A DNA stretch of 64,000 nucleotides from Vigna angularis (taxonomy: Eukaryota; Streptophyta; Magnoliopsida; Fabales; Fabaceae): positions 10,201,001 through 10,265,000 of the forward strand of contig NC_068976.1 in assembly GCF_016808095.1 (NCBI RefSeq), given 5' to 3'. Of the stretch, positions 35,160-47,786 are shown piece after piece (within the stretch, counting starts at the first letter, position 1; each line of letters begins with the position of its first letter). Under the pieces are notes generated by a model that saw nothing but the letters and a program-made list of their open reading frames with translations, searched no databases and was not told where the DNA came from. Made by a program: the position numbers and the translations under genes.

Positions 35160-35335
35160 TATTGAAGGAACATAGAAATATATTATTGAATGAGAGGGCT
35201 TACCTCTCATTTTACATTAGCATTACATTTATAGGGAAAGAAAGTAACTACCCATTTCCTTTCCAACTCACTTTGGTTGGAACACAACTCACACACACAC
35301 AGCTCACACTAATCATTCTAACAATAATTCTAACA
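35160..35335 (-). repeat. 3' LTR of left copia copy, 176 bp
   Basis: Element strand TGTTAGAATTATTGTTAGAA...CCTTCAATA. Compared with the right-arm 3' LTR (201 bp) it lacks about 25 bp between GCTGTGTGTGTG repeats, a slippage-type deletion private to this copy. Confidence 0.88.
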
Positions 35336-35342
35336 CTCCCCC

Positions 35343-38278
35343 TCAAGCTGGAGCATACAAATTGTATGTACCAAGCTTGGAACCAATAAATTCAATTCTA
35401 GGTCCTCTTAAGGACTTAGTTAACATATCTGCAAGTTGATCATTTGACCCAACAAACTCAGTACAAATTTCTTTGGACAACAACTTTTCCCTAACAAAAT
35501 GGCAGTCAATTTCTATATGTTTGGTCCTCTCGTGAAACACTGGGTTTGATGCAATGTGGAGAGCAGCTTGATTATCGCAATACATCTTCATGGTTTGAAT
35601 GTTACAGAAGTTGAGCTCTTGAAGAAATTGTTTCACCCATATAAGTTCACTTGTTAGTGATGCCATAGCCCTATATTCAGCTTCAGCTGTTGATCGGGCT
35701 ACTACATTTTGTTTCTTACTCTTCCATGAAATGATATTTCCCCAAGGGAGAACACAATATCCAGTAGTAGACCGTCTATCAATAGGTGAGCCTGCCCAAT
35801 CTACATCACAGTATCCAGAGACTTGAATGCTTCCTTTATCTTCATATAACAACCCTTGTCCAGGAGCCTTTTTTAGGTATCTTAGAATACGAATGATAGC
35901 ATTCCAATGGCCAAGACATGGAGCCTGCATGAATTGACTGACCACTCCAACTGCAAAAGATAGATCCGGTCTTGTAATAGTGAGATAAATCAGTTTTCCA
36001 ACAAGTCTTCTGTACCTTTCTGGGTCGGAGAACAATTCACCTTCGCTTGAAGCTAATTTTTGATTTGGGTCCATAGGACTGTCTATTGGTCTACAATCAA
36101 TCATTCCTGTTTCATGTAATATATCAAGAGCATATTTCCTCTGAGAGACTACAATTCCATCTTTTGACCGAGCTACTTCAATGCCCAAGAAGTACTTGAG
36201 GCTTCCAAGATCTTTGGTTTGGAAATGTTTGCATAAGTGTTTCTTCAGTTGAGATATTCCAACAACATCATTTCCTGTGATGACTATATATATCATCAAC
36301 ATATACTATTAGATAAACACATTTCCCAAGAGATGTAGTACAATAAAAAACTGAATGATCTGCTTCACTTTGTTTCAAGCCAAATTGTTGAACAATAGAG
36401 CTGAATTTTCCAAACCAAGCACGTGATGATTGCTTGAGACCATATAGAGAGCGATGCAATTTGCATACCATTCCACACTCCCCCTGAGCAACAAACCCTG
36501 GAGGTTGCTCCATATAAACTTCGTCCTCAAGATCACCACGAAGGAAGGCATTTTTTATATCGAGTTGATGAAGTGGCCAGTGACGAATGGCTGCCATTGC
36601 AAAGAATAAACGAATAGTAGTCATCTTGGCCACAGGAGAGAAAGTCTCACAATAATCAATGCCATAAACTTGAGTGTATCCTTTGGCAACTAAACGAGCT
36701 TTGAGACGATCAATGTTGCCGTTTGAATCAACTTTAACTGTATACACCCATCGACAACCAACTGCCTTTTTACCCTGTGGAAGAGGTACTAACTCCCAAG
36801 TTTTATTTTGTTCGAGAGCTTGGATTTCTTCAATCATTGCCTCTCACCAACCAGGATGAGCAAGTGCTTCTTCCATATTTTTAGGTATATCAACTGAAGA
36901 CACTGAAGATATAAGTGCACAATAGGAAGGAGATAATCTGTGATAACTAAGAAAGTTATAGATTGGGTGTGGGTTGCGAGTGGAACGAGTACCTTTCCAA
37001 AGAGCAATGGGCCAACCTGAATCATCTTCGGGAGTCGTGGGAGTAAGTGACGGTGAGGAAGAATCTGAAGGAGAGGATTCACCATTTTCTGGATGTTCTA
37101 CCTGTGTAACATTGGGAGATGATGGTTCAGGGGAACTGGGACGCTGAGTTGTAGACACAGGACGAATATTTGACGCAATCATTGGAAGAGGAAGGACTTG
37201 TTGGATACCCTCAATCTCTTGTCCAGATGAAGTGAAGTAGGGAGTTTGTTCAAAAAAGGTAACATTTGCAGACATAAAGTACTTTTTAGTTTCAGGAGAG
37301 TGACACCTATAACCTTTTTGAAGCCGTGAATATCCCAAGAAGACACATTTGATTGCACGAGCAGAAAGCTTATCTAGTCCAGGAGACATGTCATGAACAA
37401 AACATACGCAACCAAAGATTCGAGGAGAGGTGTGAAAGAGAGGTTAGTTGGGAAACAAAATGGAAAAAGGAGTTTTATGATTAAGAGAAGAAGTGGGCAT
37501 CCTATTAAATAAGATAACATGCAGTTAAGATGGCATCGCCCAATGATGAGTGGGAATATGGGCACTAAGCAAAAGAGTCCGGGCAGTTTCAATCAAGTGT
37601 TGGTTTTTTCTTTCTGCTATACCATTTTGTTGTGGTGTATGAGGACAAGTAGACTGATGTAGTATACCATGAGAGCTTAAAACTGCAGAAAAATTGTAAG
37701 AGAAGTATTCTTTGGCATTGTCACTTGTTAGAATTTTGATAACTTGGCCAAATTGATTTTTGATTTCATTTAAAAAGGAGGTAAAGATGGATAACAATTC
37801 AGAACGATCTTTCATAAGATAAACCCAAGTACATCTTGAATATTCATCAATGAAAGTAACAAAATACCGAAAACCAAAGGACAAGACACGACTAGGTCCC
37901 CAAATATCAGAATGGATAATGGAAAAACTAGAATCACACGTTGTTTGTGACCTTTTAGGAAAGGAAGACCGAACGTGTTTTCCGAGTTGACATGACTCAC
38001 ATTCTAAACTATTGACATTACCAAGTTCAGGGAACATTTTTTTTAATTTTAACAAATGAGGATGACCAAACCTATCGTGTAACAGTTTAGGAGTAGGAGC
38101 TGCAATACATGACACATGGGGATGAGATCCAAAATGGTATAATCCTCCCGATTCATATCCTTCTCCAATCTGTTTCCCTGTCCCACTCTCCTGTATAACA
38201 AAGGAGTTGTTATCAAAGGTTATTGAACAACTTAATGATTTGGTTAACTGACTCAATGAAATCAAATTGAAAGGACAA
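35343..38278 (-). pseudogene. Copia pol (integrase, RT, RNase H), broken, left copy
   Basis: Domains in order on the minus strand: GAG-pre-integrase HHCC region (HDRFGHPHLLKL...CESCQLGK), integrase core with D (IHSDIWGP), D (LTSDNAKEY) and E (GIAERKNQH), a proline/serine-rich linker, reverse transcriptase (TWELVPLPQGKK, ARLVAKGYTQ, LDIKNAFLRGDLEDEVYM, YVDDI), and RNase H (YCDVDWAGSPIDRRST, ARSTAEAEYRAM, YCDNQAALHIA). Lesions: frameshift after THHWAMPS near 37525, stop TGA after HPGW (36841-36843, shared), frameshift just after YVDDIY near 36300 (shared), and a private CAA-to-TAA stop near 37445 in the NQP stretch. Confidence 0.88.
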
Positions 38279-39385
38279 TTAGGAACAAATAAAACAGATT
38301 AGAGATTTAAGGAGGGAGACAGGGATAAATGACCAATGCCCTTTGATGAGACTTTTGAACCATTTGCAAGGGTTATTAAATGAGATTTTTCTTGAAAAGA
38401 AAAGGGTTGAGAACAAAGAGGGATTACCGGAGATATGATCAGAAGCACCTGAATCAATTACCCATGAAGTTTGATCGTTGGGAGATTGAGAAATGCACGC
38501 TGTACTTGAAGATGTTTGTGCCATGCTATTGGATTTTAACCGTAGGTACTCCTGATATTCATCTTCAGTAAATTTTGAATATGAAGGGTTAGACTGAGAG
38601 ATATTGGCGGTTTTTGGAGGAAAACCATGCAATAAGTAGCAATTCTCTTGGGTATGACCCATCCTATTGCAGTATGTGCACGGACCTCGCCCTCGACCTC
38701 CACGTCCTCCTCCTCTAGTACCACGTCCTCTTCCGCGTGCGATAATCATGGCAGATTGCTCTACTGCCCCAAAAGTTTCTTGAGGGTGTGGCATTGGAAC
38801 CCGAAGAAGACGTGTGGTCAAAGATTTCATGGAGGGAACTTCATGACTGATTAGAAGTTGATCTCGGATATGAGCAAGGTCAGGATGTAGAGCTCGTAGA
38901 ATCATTACCATATAATACTTGTTTAACCTTGTTTTGATATCTTCAGAAGATCCTACTTCTAAAAACATCCGTAATTCTTCAGTAGCTGATTGGGCTTGAG
39001 CCATAAAAGCTACCATATCATGATTCTCCATTTTAAGGGATGCAAGTTTATTCGTTGTGTCATACAGATGTTGAATGTCATTGGCATAAATGCTTTGAGC
39101 TTTCTTCCAAAAAGAGTGACATGTCTTGAAAGCTCTAAGGGATATGAAGATTTGTGGTTCTACGGAGTGCCACAACAAAGCACACAATTGGAAATCTGCT
39201 TGTGTCCATTGATCTGCCTTTTCAGCTGGTACGTGTGTTCCATCTTGCTCAAGATGATCATAACATCCGTGGCCAAGAAACCACATTTCAACAGCAGCGG
39301 ACCAAGATAAATAATTTTTCCCATTCAATTTTTCAGAAGTGATATTAGGACTTCCTGACAATGAGATAATGCTGCCAGTTGCCAT
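38279..39385 (-). pseudogene. Copia gag and protease start, left copy
   Basis: ATG at 39385 (MATGSIISLSG) is preferred to the longer frame from 39487, whose first 34 residues are leader sequence. Gag core N-G-K-N-Y-L-S-W-S-A-A-V-E-M-W-F, a basic glycine-rich run, a zinc knuckle CTYCNRMGHTQENC, and the protease motif W-V-I-D-S-G-A-S-D-H-I. Just after the protease motif the frame shifts (near 38390) and the correct frame then meets a stop near 38298, so gag is intact but not joined to pol. Confidence 0.85.
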
Positions 39386-39907
39386 TGCACGTTGTATATG
39401 AATCTGAACTCTAAGAAAAAGCGGCAGTGTATTGAGAAACAGGAAATGAAGCCTTCTTAATACCCCAAAACTCAGAAATGGCTGCAAGCGTGGGACAGAT
39501 CAGAGAGAGGAAGGTCCGGCGAGTCGACCACAAGCAGCGCGAAGTGATTCCGACGTCGGAACGGCGGCGCGTGAACAGTACGCGCCCGAGGTCAGCTGGA
39601 GAACGGTGGCGCATGGAGGCGCGTGGCGAAGGTTGTTGGACTGATTCCGGCGGGGTTATCTGTCGCTCGGAGAGGCGCTCCAGATCTGCTGGTCGCCGGA
39701 CAAAACTGGGTTGACCGGCGGCGGACGGCGGTGGACGGCGGCGGACGACAGCGGCGGAAGATGGCAATATGTGGTGATGGGTGTGCGTGAATAACGTTTG
39801 AAAAACAAAAAAAGGATTGATATATGATTATGGTAGATGATGAGTGATAATGGTGGAGCTATATCTGATAGCTCAACTGAGTAAAAAAACCAGAGCGGGA
39901 TCGACCC

Positions 39908-39919
39908 GCTCTGATACCA
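39908..39919 (-). other. Primer-binding site of left copia copy
   Basis: Complement TGGTATCAGAGC, directly adjoining the 5' LTR end (39920). Confidence 0.92.
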
Positions 39920-40110
39920 TATTGAAGGAACATAGAAATATATTATTGAATGAGAGGGCTTACCTCTCATTTTACATTAGCATTACATTTATAGGGAAAG
40001 AAAGTAACTACCCATTTCCTTTCCAACTCACTTTGGTTGAAACACAACACTCACACACAGAGCTCATACTTGACAGCACACACACACAGCTCACACTAAT
40101 CATTCTAACA
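39920..40110 (-). repeat. 5' LTR of left copia copy, 191 bp
   Basis: Element strand TGTTAGAATG...CCTTCAATA; TATAAATGT lies in its middle. Next to target duplication ATACC (40111-40115). Confidence 0.9.
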
Positions 40111-41894
40111 ATACCCAAACCCCCAATTGACTAAAGCACATTCCATTCTTCTTCGTCAGAACCCAGTTATTCCATTACTATTAATATATATCAACCACCC
40201 ATAATATTTTTTTAAAAGCCTTATTTAACATATATTGATACTAAACCAGCAAACAATTGGATTTTACATCATTACAGTTTCTATCAACAAGGTGCAAGCA
40301 CATAATGCTAGAGGATTTAGTATAAGGGGGGTTTTGTTTTTTTTTTCTATGCGGCGTGATGAAAGAAATCCAATGCTTCAGAGAGTAACGAAAGTATAGA
40401 AATTAAGAGAAAGTGAGGTGCCTTATGGGGAAGAAGAATTGGAGGGATTAAATTTCTAGGGTTCGCGACATTTATTTTGGAGTGGTGAGCGAGTCTCTAA
40501 ATTGGGCGAATAGTTGAGAGTTTGGGGGGACCAAAACAAATATTCTGGAAAGTCTAAGAGTGAGAGAGAATTTACGAGGCACGGGTAGCAAGTTGGGGAG
40601 GTTGTTCGAGTGGAGTGCCGAACGCATGAGGCTGCGGAAATTGGTGGAAAGAGTTGAGCAGTGAGGAAAAGCTAATTTTCCAGGTATAGGGAGCTAACTT
40701 GTATGTATTGTTGTTGACGGTTTGAATGCCCGATTCTTGACGCAATACGACCTTGGTGGATAACTTGTGATCTGAAATTGGTTTGTTGTTTTCATAATGG
40801 ATTGGTTTGGTTATTATTTTTTTCGCTCTGGGTATTATGAGAATAAATTGGTAATTAAGCTTAAATGCTTATAACCTTTGCATAATGTGTTTCATGTTGG
40901 AGTTAGAATTATGCATGAAAGATGAATAGATGTTGTGTGGTGTTTGGACTATGATGCTATCAGATTTGAACATGGAAATGGGTGATATTGATGATGTTAA
41001 TTGAATTTTCATTGTTGTCAACGTGTAATGCACATATATGTGTGTTGAATTGGATGAGTGAATGAATGTAACCATGTGTGAACCTTATTAGTCTACTGCC
41101 ATTTTTTTGTAAAGTAATTTTTTTTTTTACAATGAATGAATAATCTGGACACTAGAATGAACATGTTAGTAGAAGGAAAATTTGTAGAAATAGTGATAAT
41201 AAACTTTGGTGATTGTGGGTATCATTTGTGATGATGTGTGACTGTTTTAATTCTAAACTACTGTCCATATGTAAATTAGGGCTGAAATACGAATATGTTA
41301 AGTAAATGAAGATGAGATTGATGGTTGGGATGCATATTATGAATTATACTAACTGTGATTTGAAAGGGGAGGAAATTCATGCTTTGTTTAATATTGCTGC
41401 TCTGTTTTAAGGGGTAAGACTAACTATATATGTTTTCCTGGTATACTCTTGGGTGACCATGATTGATGTCAGGCTAGTAAATTGGTTGTGGACTAGTGGT
41501 GTGCTGACTTTATTTGTGAGAAAGTATTACTGAAGAAGGTTTATTAAGAATGCTCTGTCATGTATGAATGAGTTTTAAAACATGGGGCTGCGATGTGGAT
41601 GAGATAATTACCTGCTTATAGAATGTTGGTTAGGTGATTCAAGTATTATTTAACTTGGCCTTGATTAGTTGTATGAATTAGAATGAATGATAATAAGTAT
41701 TATGTGCTTGCACCTTGTTGATAGAAACTGTAATGATGTAAAATCCAATTGTTTGCTGGTTTAGTATCAGTATATGTTAAATAAGGCTTTTAAAAAAATA
41801 TTATGGGTGGTTGATATATATTAATAGTAATGGAATAACTGGGTTCTGACGAAGAAGAATGGAATGTGCTTTAGTCAATTGGGGGTTTGGGTAT
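40111..41894. other. Centre of the inverted duplication: inner arm ends and 1.39-kb spacer
   Basis: 40111-40306 and 41699-41894 are inverse copies. Between them, about 40307-41698 is single-copy. No convincing gene: short frames only, GA-rich near 40360-40680, a TTTTCCAG/GTATAGGGAGCTAA stretch near 40677 that resembles a segment of the Tekay-related LTRs (GAGGTAAGGGGAGCTAG near 27487), then AT-rich sequence. It may be an old LTR piece. Confidence 0.7.
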
Positions 41895-42083
41895 TGTTAG
41901 AATGATTAGTGTGAGCTGTGTGTGTGCTGTCAAGTATGAGCTCTGTGTGTGAGTGTTGTGTTTCAACCAAAGTGAGTTGGAAAGGAAATGGGTAGTTACT
42001 TTCTTTCCCTATAAATGTAATGCTAATGTAAAATGAGAGGTAAGCCCTCTCATTCAATAATATATTTCTATGTTCCTTCAATA
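41895..42083 (+). repeat. 5' LTR of right copia copy, 189 bp
   Basis: TGTTAGAATG...CCTTCAATA, directly followed by the primer site TGGTATCAGAGC (42084-42095). Confidence 0.9.
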
Positions 42084-42095
42084 TGGTATCAGAGC
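42084..42095 (+). other. Primer-binding site of right copia copy
   Basis: TGGTATCAGAGC immediately after the LTR, initiator-Met type. Confidence 0.92.
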
Positions 42096-42617
42096 GGGTC
42101 GATCCCGCTCTGGTTTTTTTACTCAGTTGAGCTATCAGATATAGCTCCACCATTATCACTCATCATCTACCATAATCATATATCAATCCTTTTTTTGTTT
42201 TTCAAACGTTATTCACGCACACCCATCACCACATATTGCCATCTTCCGCCGCTGTCGTCCGCCGCCGTCCACCGCCGTCCGCCGCCGGTCAACCCAGTTT
42301 TGTCCGGCGACCAGCAGATCTGGAGCGCCTCTCCGAGCGACAGATAACCCCGCCGGAATCAGTCCAACAACCTTCGCCACGCGCCTCCATGCGCCACCGT
42401 TCTCCAGCTGACCTCGGGCGCGTACTGTTCACGCGCCGCCGTTCCGACGTCGGAATCACTTCGCGCTGCTTGTGGTCGACTCGCCGGACCTTCCTCTCTC
42501 TGATCTGTCCCACGCTTGCAGCCATTTCTGAGTTTTGGGGTATTAAGAAGGCTTCATTTCCTGTTTCTCAATACACTGCCGCTTTTTCTTAGAGTTCAGA
42601 TTCATATACAACGTGCA

Positions 42618-43724
42618 ATGGCAACTGGCAGCATTATCTCATTGTCAGGAAGTCCTAATATCACTTCTGAAAAATTGAATGGGAAAAATTATTTATCTTG
42701 GTCCGCTGCTGTTGAAATGTGGTTTCTTGGCCACGAATGTTATGATCATCTTGAGCAAGATGGAACACACGTACCAGCTGAAAAGGCAGATCAATGGACA
42801 CAAGCAGATTTCCAATTGTGTGCTTTGTTGTGGCAGTCTGTAGAACCACAAATCCTCATATCCCTTAGAGCTTTCAAGACATGTCACTCTTTTTGGAAGA
42901 AAGCTCAAAGCATTTATGCCAATGACATTCAACATCTGTATGACACAACGAATAAACTTGCATCCCTTAAAATGGAGAATCATGATATGGTAGCTTTTAT
43001 GGCTCAAGCCCAATCAGCTACTGAAGAATTACGGATGTTTTTAGAAGTAGGATCTTCTGAAGATATCAAAACAAGGTTAAACAAGTATTATATGGTAATG
43101 ATTCTACGAGCTCTACATCCTGACCTTGCTCATATCCGAGATCAACTTCTAACCAGTCATGAAGTTCCCTCCATGGAATCTTTGACCACACGTCTTCTTC
43201 GGGTTCCAATGCCACACCCTCAAGAAACTTTTGGGGCAGTAGAGCAATCTGCCATGATTATCGCACGCGGAAGAGGACGTGGTACTAGAGGAGGAGGACG
43301 TGGAGGTCGAGGGCGAGGTCCGTGCACATACTGCAATAGGATGGGTCATACCCAAGAGAATTGCTACTTATTGCATGGTTTTCCTCCAAAAACCGCCAAT
43401 ATCTCTCAGTCTAACCCTTCATATTCAAAATTTACTGAAGATGAATATCAGGAGTACCTACGGTTAAAATCCAATAGCATGGCACAAACATCTTCAAGTA
43501 CAGCGTGCATTTCTCAATCTCCCAACGATCAAACTTCATGGGTAATTGATTCAGGTGCTTCTGATCATATCTCCGGTAATCCCTCTTTGTTCTCAACCCT
43601 TTTCTTTTCAAGAAAAATCTCATTTAATAACCCTTGCAAATGGTTCAAAAGTCTCATCAAAGGGCATTGGTCATTTATCCATGTCTCCCTCCTTAAATCT
43701 CTAATCTGTTTTATTTGTTCCTAA
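42618..43724 (+). pseudogene. Copia gag and protease start, right copy
   Basis: Same protein as in the left arm from MATGSI, with a few residue changes (for example GHECYDH here against GHGCYDH; LLWQSVEPQILIS against LLWHSVEPQIFIS). Zinc knuckle and D-S-G-A-S-D-H protease motif present. The same frameshift after the protease motif ends the frame, so the lesion predates the duplication. Confidence 0.85.
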
Positions 43725-43737
43725 TTGTCCTTTCAAT

Positions 43738-45283
43738 TTGATTTCATTGAGTCAGTTAACCAAATCATTAAGTTGTTCAATAACCTTTGATAACAACTCC
43801 TTTGTTATACAGGAGCGTGGGACAGGGAAACAGATTGGAGAAGGATATGAATCGGGAGGATTATACCATTTTGGATCTCATCCCCATGTGTCATGTATTG
43901 CAGCTCCTACTCCTAAACTGTTACACGATAGGTTTGGTCATCCTCATTTGTTAAAATTAAAAAAAATGTTCCCTGAACTTGGTAATGTCAATAGTTTAGA
44001 ATGTGAGTCATGTCAACTCGGAAAACACGTTCGGTCTTCCTTTCCTAAAAGGTCACAAACAACGTGTGATTCTAGTTTTTCCATTATCCATTCTGATATT
44101 TGGGGACCTAGTCGTGTCTTGTCCTTTGGTTTTCGGTATTTTGTTACTTTCATTGATGAATATTCAAGATGTACTTGGGTTTATCTTATGAAAGATCGTT
44201 CTGAATTGTTATCCATCTTTACCTCCTTTTTAAATGAAATCAAAAATCAATTTGGCCAAGTTATCAAAATTCTAACAAGTGACAATGCCAAAGAATACTT
44301 CTCTTACAATTTTTCTGCAGTTTTAAGCTCTCATGGTATACTACATCAGTCTACTTGTCCTCATACACCACAACAAAATGGTATAGCAGAAAGAAAAAAC
44401 CAACACTTGATTGAAACTGCCCGGACTCTTTTGCTTAGTGCCCATATTCCCACTCATCATTGGGCGATGCCATCTTAACTGCATGTTATCTTATTTAATA
44501 GGATGCCCACTTCTTCTCTTAATCATAAAACTCCTTTTTCCATTTTGTTTCCCAACCAACCTCTCTTTCACACCTCTCCTCGAATCTTTGGTTGCGTATG
44601 TTTTGTTCATGACATGTCTCCTGGACTAGATAAGCTTTCTGCTCGTGCAATCAAATGTGTCTTCTTGGGATATTCACGGCTTCAAAAAGGTTATAGGTGT
44701 CACTCTCCTGAAACTAAAAAGTACTTTATGTCTGCAAATGTTACCTTTTTTGAACAAACTCCCTACTTCACTTCATCTGGACAAGAGATTGAGGGTATCC
44801 AACAAGTCCTTCCTCTTCCAATGATTGCGTCAAATATTCGTCCTGTGTCTACAACTCAGCGTCCCAGTTCCCCTGAACCATCATCTCCCAATGTTACACA
44901 GGTAGAACATCCAGAAAATGGTGAATCCTCTCCTTCAGATTCTTCCTCACCGTCACTTACTCCCACGACTCCCGAAGATGATTCAGGTTGGCCCATTGCT
45001 CTTTGGAAAGGTACTCGTTCCACTCGCAACCCATACCCAATCTATAACTTTCTTAGTTATCACAGATTATCTCCTTCCTATTGTGCACTTATATCTTCAG
45101 TGTCTTCAGTTGATATACCTAAAAATATGGAAGAAGCACTTGCTCATCCTGGTTGGTGAGAGGCAATGATTGAAGAAATCCAAGCTCTCGAACAAAATAA
45201 AACTTGGGAGTTAGTACCTCTTCCACAGGGTAAAAAGGCAATTGGTTGTCGATGGGTGTATACAGTTAAAGTTGATTCAAACG
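43738..45283 (+). pseudogene. Copia pol, part 1 (integrase and start of RT), right copy
   Basis: GAG-pre-integrase and integrase core as in the left copy, frameshift after THHWAMPS (44478), then a frame from 44503 through FGCVCFVHDMSPGLDK to HPGW. The shared stop TGA lies at 45157-45159. The frame then continues through EEIQALEQNKTWEL to the CACTA insertion in K-V-D-S-N. The private stop seen in the left linker is absent here (CAA retained), so this copy is closer to the ancestor at that point. Confidence 0.85.
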
Positions 45284-45299
45284 CACTACAAGAAAAATC

Positions 45300-45630
45300 A
45301 CAGTTACATACGGTCAAAATCCGTATATAACCTCCAAAATCTGTATATAAAATGATATTACATACGGATTATATACGGACAAAAATCCGTATATAAAAGA
45401 AGCGTAGCTAAGTTATATACGGATATATCCGTATATAATTTACATACGGAAAAATCCGTATATAATTTACATACGGAAAAATCCGTATATAATTTACATA
45501 CGAAAAAATCTGTATATAATTTACATACAGAAAATCCGTATATAAAATTCGTATATAACTATATACGAAAAATCCGTATATAAAATCTGTATATAATTAT
45601 ATACGAAAAAATTCGTATATAATTTATGAT
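45300..45630. repeat. CACTA subterminal repeats, left end
   Basis: About ten units of ATACGGAAAAATCCGTATAT separated by AATTTAC, with inverted members. Matching repeats occupy about 51205-51435 at the other end. Such arrays bind transposase accessory protein in known CACTA elements. Confidence 0.9.
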
Positions 45631-45819
45631 TTTATAAAAAAAAATAGGTGATTCTGCATCTGCATTTAATAGTTATGAGTTTCAATAGCTGATAAAAGTC
45701 AACATAACTAACAAATTGCCAAAAATCATCTAATATAGATAAACATTTACAACTATTTAATAAAAGATATAATTCACTGAAAACTTTCAACATTTATCAA
45801 AAATAAGACATAGGTTTCG

Positions 45820-46578
45820 AAAACTTATCTTAGCTTATATAACGTAATAAATGTAATATATATAACAATATATCAATCATGACTAACATCCCATACAATA
45901 AATATATATGCCCTGCATCCACACTATACAAATATATATTAAACAAGATTTTAACCAACTAATACAATAAAATATTTATGTAGCATTTGAATCAACACAA
46001 CAAACAATTTTCTGCAGCATTTTTATATCCAAACATCAAATAATTTCCAGCAACATTTTTATCAAAACAGCAAAGAATTTTCAGCAGATTTTTTCTTATT
46101 TTCTTTTCTTAAGAGTTTTTATCTAAAATATTATGAAAAAGAAGTCAACTAATTAATAATAATTGAATCCAAATTTGCAACAAGATTATACTAAAATCAC
46201 AAGGTATGGTGCATAATATTTGTTCAAACCTCTTGGTACGTTCATACATCCAAATAAAATTAATTTTGCAGCAATCCAGTTAATACTTTTAATATAATAT
46301 ACTAATAATCCCAAAGGAAAAAATTTATTACAAACCATCTAATATATATATATATATATATATTATAATATTTTACACCCAAAATCTGAAACGAAAACTT
46401 ATCTTAGCTTGCTATATAATATATAACGTAATAAATGTAATATATATAACAATATATCAATCATGACTAACATCCCATACAATAAATATATATGCCCTGC
46501 ATCCACACTATACAAATATATATTAAACAAGATTTTAACCAACTAATACAATAAAATATTTATGTAGCATTTGAATCA
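45820..46578. repeat. Direct repeat pair of about 175 bp inside the CACTA element
   Basis: 45820-45993 and about 46393-46578 are near-identical (AAAACTTATCTTAGCTT ... GTAGCATTTGAATCA). The second copy has extra TATAATA bases near its start. About 400 bp of AT-rich sequence separates them. Confidence 0.85.
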
Positions 46579-47454
46579 TATACCTCTCTGTAGTAATAAC
46601 ACTTTGGACTTCAATACTAATTTAGCAACTTGTAATCACAACCAGAACAATTATGTTTGAGCTTTATCATCTTTTGTTATACCTTTTCCAACCTGCAATG
46701 ACAAAGAAAAGTTTAATGAAGTTCAATCCAGTATGAAAATTTGAACAAAAAGGTTAGACCATGGTAGTTATTGAGGGTATTAACTAGTAATCACCATTAA
46801 CTCTCGGAATACCAGCACAGAAAAGCATCCCTACGGTTCTTTCTGCACAGATAGACTGCCAACACAGAAAAGAAGCAGGGCTCAAAAGCCATTGGCCACT
46901 TTCATGCTTTCTTTTCTATTAGGTTTCACAACATTAGTACCAATTCACATAGGACTAAAATTTAGAGAATACAACATCCTCTTAATCATGCACCAAACTT
47001 TATATTATTATGTTTGAATAATCGATACTATTATATTTTATTTATTTTTATTTTTATTTTTTATAAAATTTTATTTAATTAATATTTAAAACAATTCGGA
47101 GAAGGATAAGTTATATACTTTTGTTTATAGAGATGAAAATCAGATAAAAGTTCAATCCTACTAAATCTGAATACGAAAATAAAAACAATTTTTTTTCTTA
47201 AAAGATATAGTTCAAGTCATTTAGTATGGAGCAAGTATAAGATATTTGAATTAGTTTAGTGGATATATTAAATGCATCATCTAAAGAAAGATTGACCTAG
47301 CAAATAGTTAAAAGTTATATTTAATGCCTACAATATTCACTACAATTTTTTATTTTGTCTTCCAAAATACCTTAGTTCATTTCTTAAAAGTAGGCCAATT
47401 TCAATCTTTTCATAATCAATTCTTTCTTATAGATTCAGTGTATGGGAGAGAGAC

Positions 47455-47592
47455 CTGAGATAAACCAACAGTCATGAAGTAGAAGCCTTCGATTGGATGA
47501 TCAGCCAAAGTCACTTTCTCTGCTGGCCCTACCATGTGTGATATGCTCAAACTTGCATTATTCATTATCTTATACATGTAGTTCGTAGCAGC
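47455..47592 (-). pseudogene. Captured exon of a WSD1-type wax ester synthase/DGAT gene
   Basis: One 138-bp exon on the minus strand between acceptor GTTGTAG and donor CTCAG/GTCTCT, 46 codons without stop. The peptide contains Y-K-I-M-N-N-A-S-L-S-I-S-H-M-V-G-P-A-E and L-A-D-H-P-I-E-G-F-Y-F, matching the C-terminal DUF1298 region of plant O-acyltransferase WSD1 proteins (SNMVGP, HP.KG.YF). The catalytic HHxxxDG domain is absent, so the fragment cannot be an active enzyme. The family match is from memory of the motif; a protein search would settle it. Confidence 0.7.
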
Positions 47593-47786
47593 CTACAACA
47601 CCAAGTAATTAATACAAACAATTCTGTCATTACTAACTTTAACTAAATAAAATATGACAACATTAAACTTGATTAATAATGCTCAAACTTACAATATTGA
47701 TTAAAGAGAAATGATGCATTAATTAAACACGATTATTTCAAACCTGTGGTCCTTTGATTTGGTTCAACAAGCGTAAAAGCATATAC

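Larger units (their letters stand above)
35160..40110 (-). mobile_element. Ty1/copia LTR retrotransposon, left-arm copy, decayed
   Basis: Minus strand: 5' LTR 39920-40110, primer site TGGTATCAGAGC, gag, pol, polypurine tract GAGGGGGAG, 3' LTR 35160-35335. Target duplication ATACC at 35155-35159 and 40111-40115. The same element with the same duplication (GGTAT in complement) is in the right arm. All protein domains are recognisable, but frames are broken by lesions mostly shared with the right copy, so it was dead before the duplication. Confidence 0.92.
18528..40306 (+). repeat. Left arm of a large inverted duplication
   Basis: This segment, read in reverse complement, matches 41699-60035 from end to end once inserted elements are removed. 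Anchors: 18528 TATGATATTG with 60035; the 21465-21520 block with 57361-57410; MOT1 33009-34391 with 53805-55187; the copia element; and GGTGCAAGCACATAAT at 40291-40306 with ATTATGTGCTTGCACC at 41699. Insertions found only in this arm: 18980-19498, 22019-26049, 27036-29511, 29604-32373. Minus these, the arm is about 12 kb. Confidence 0.92.
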
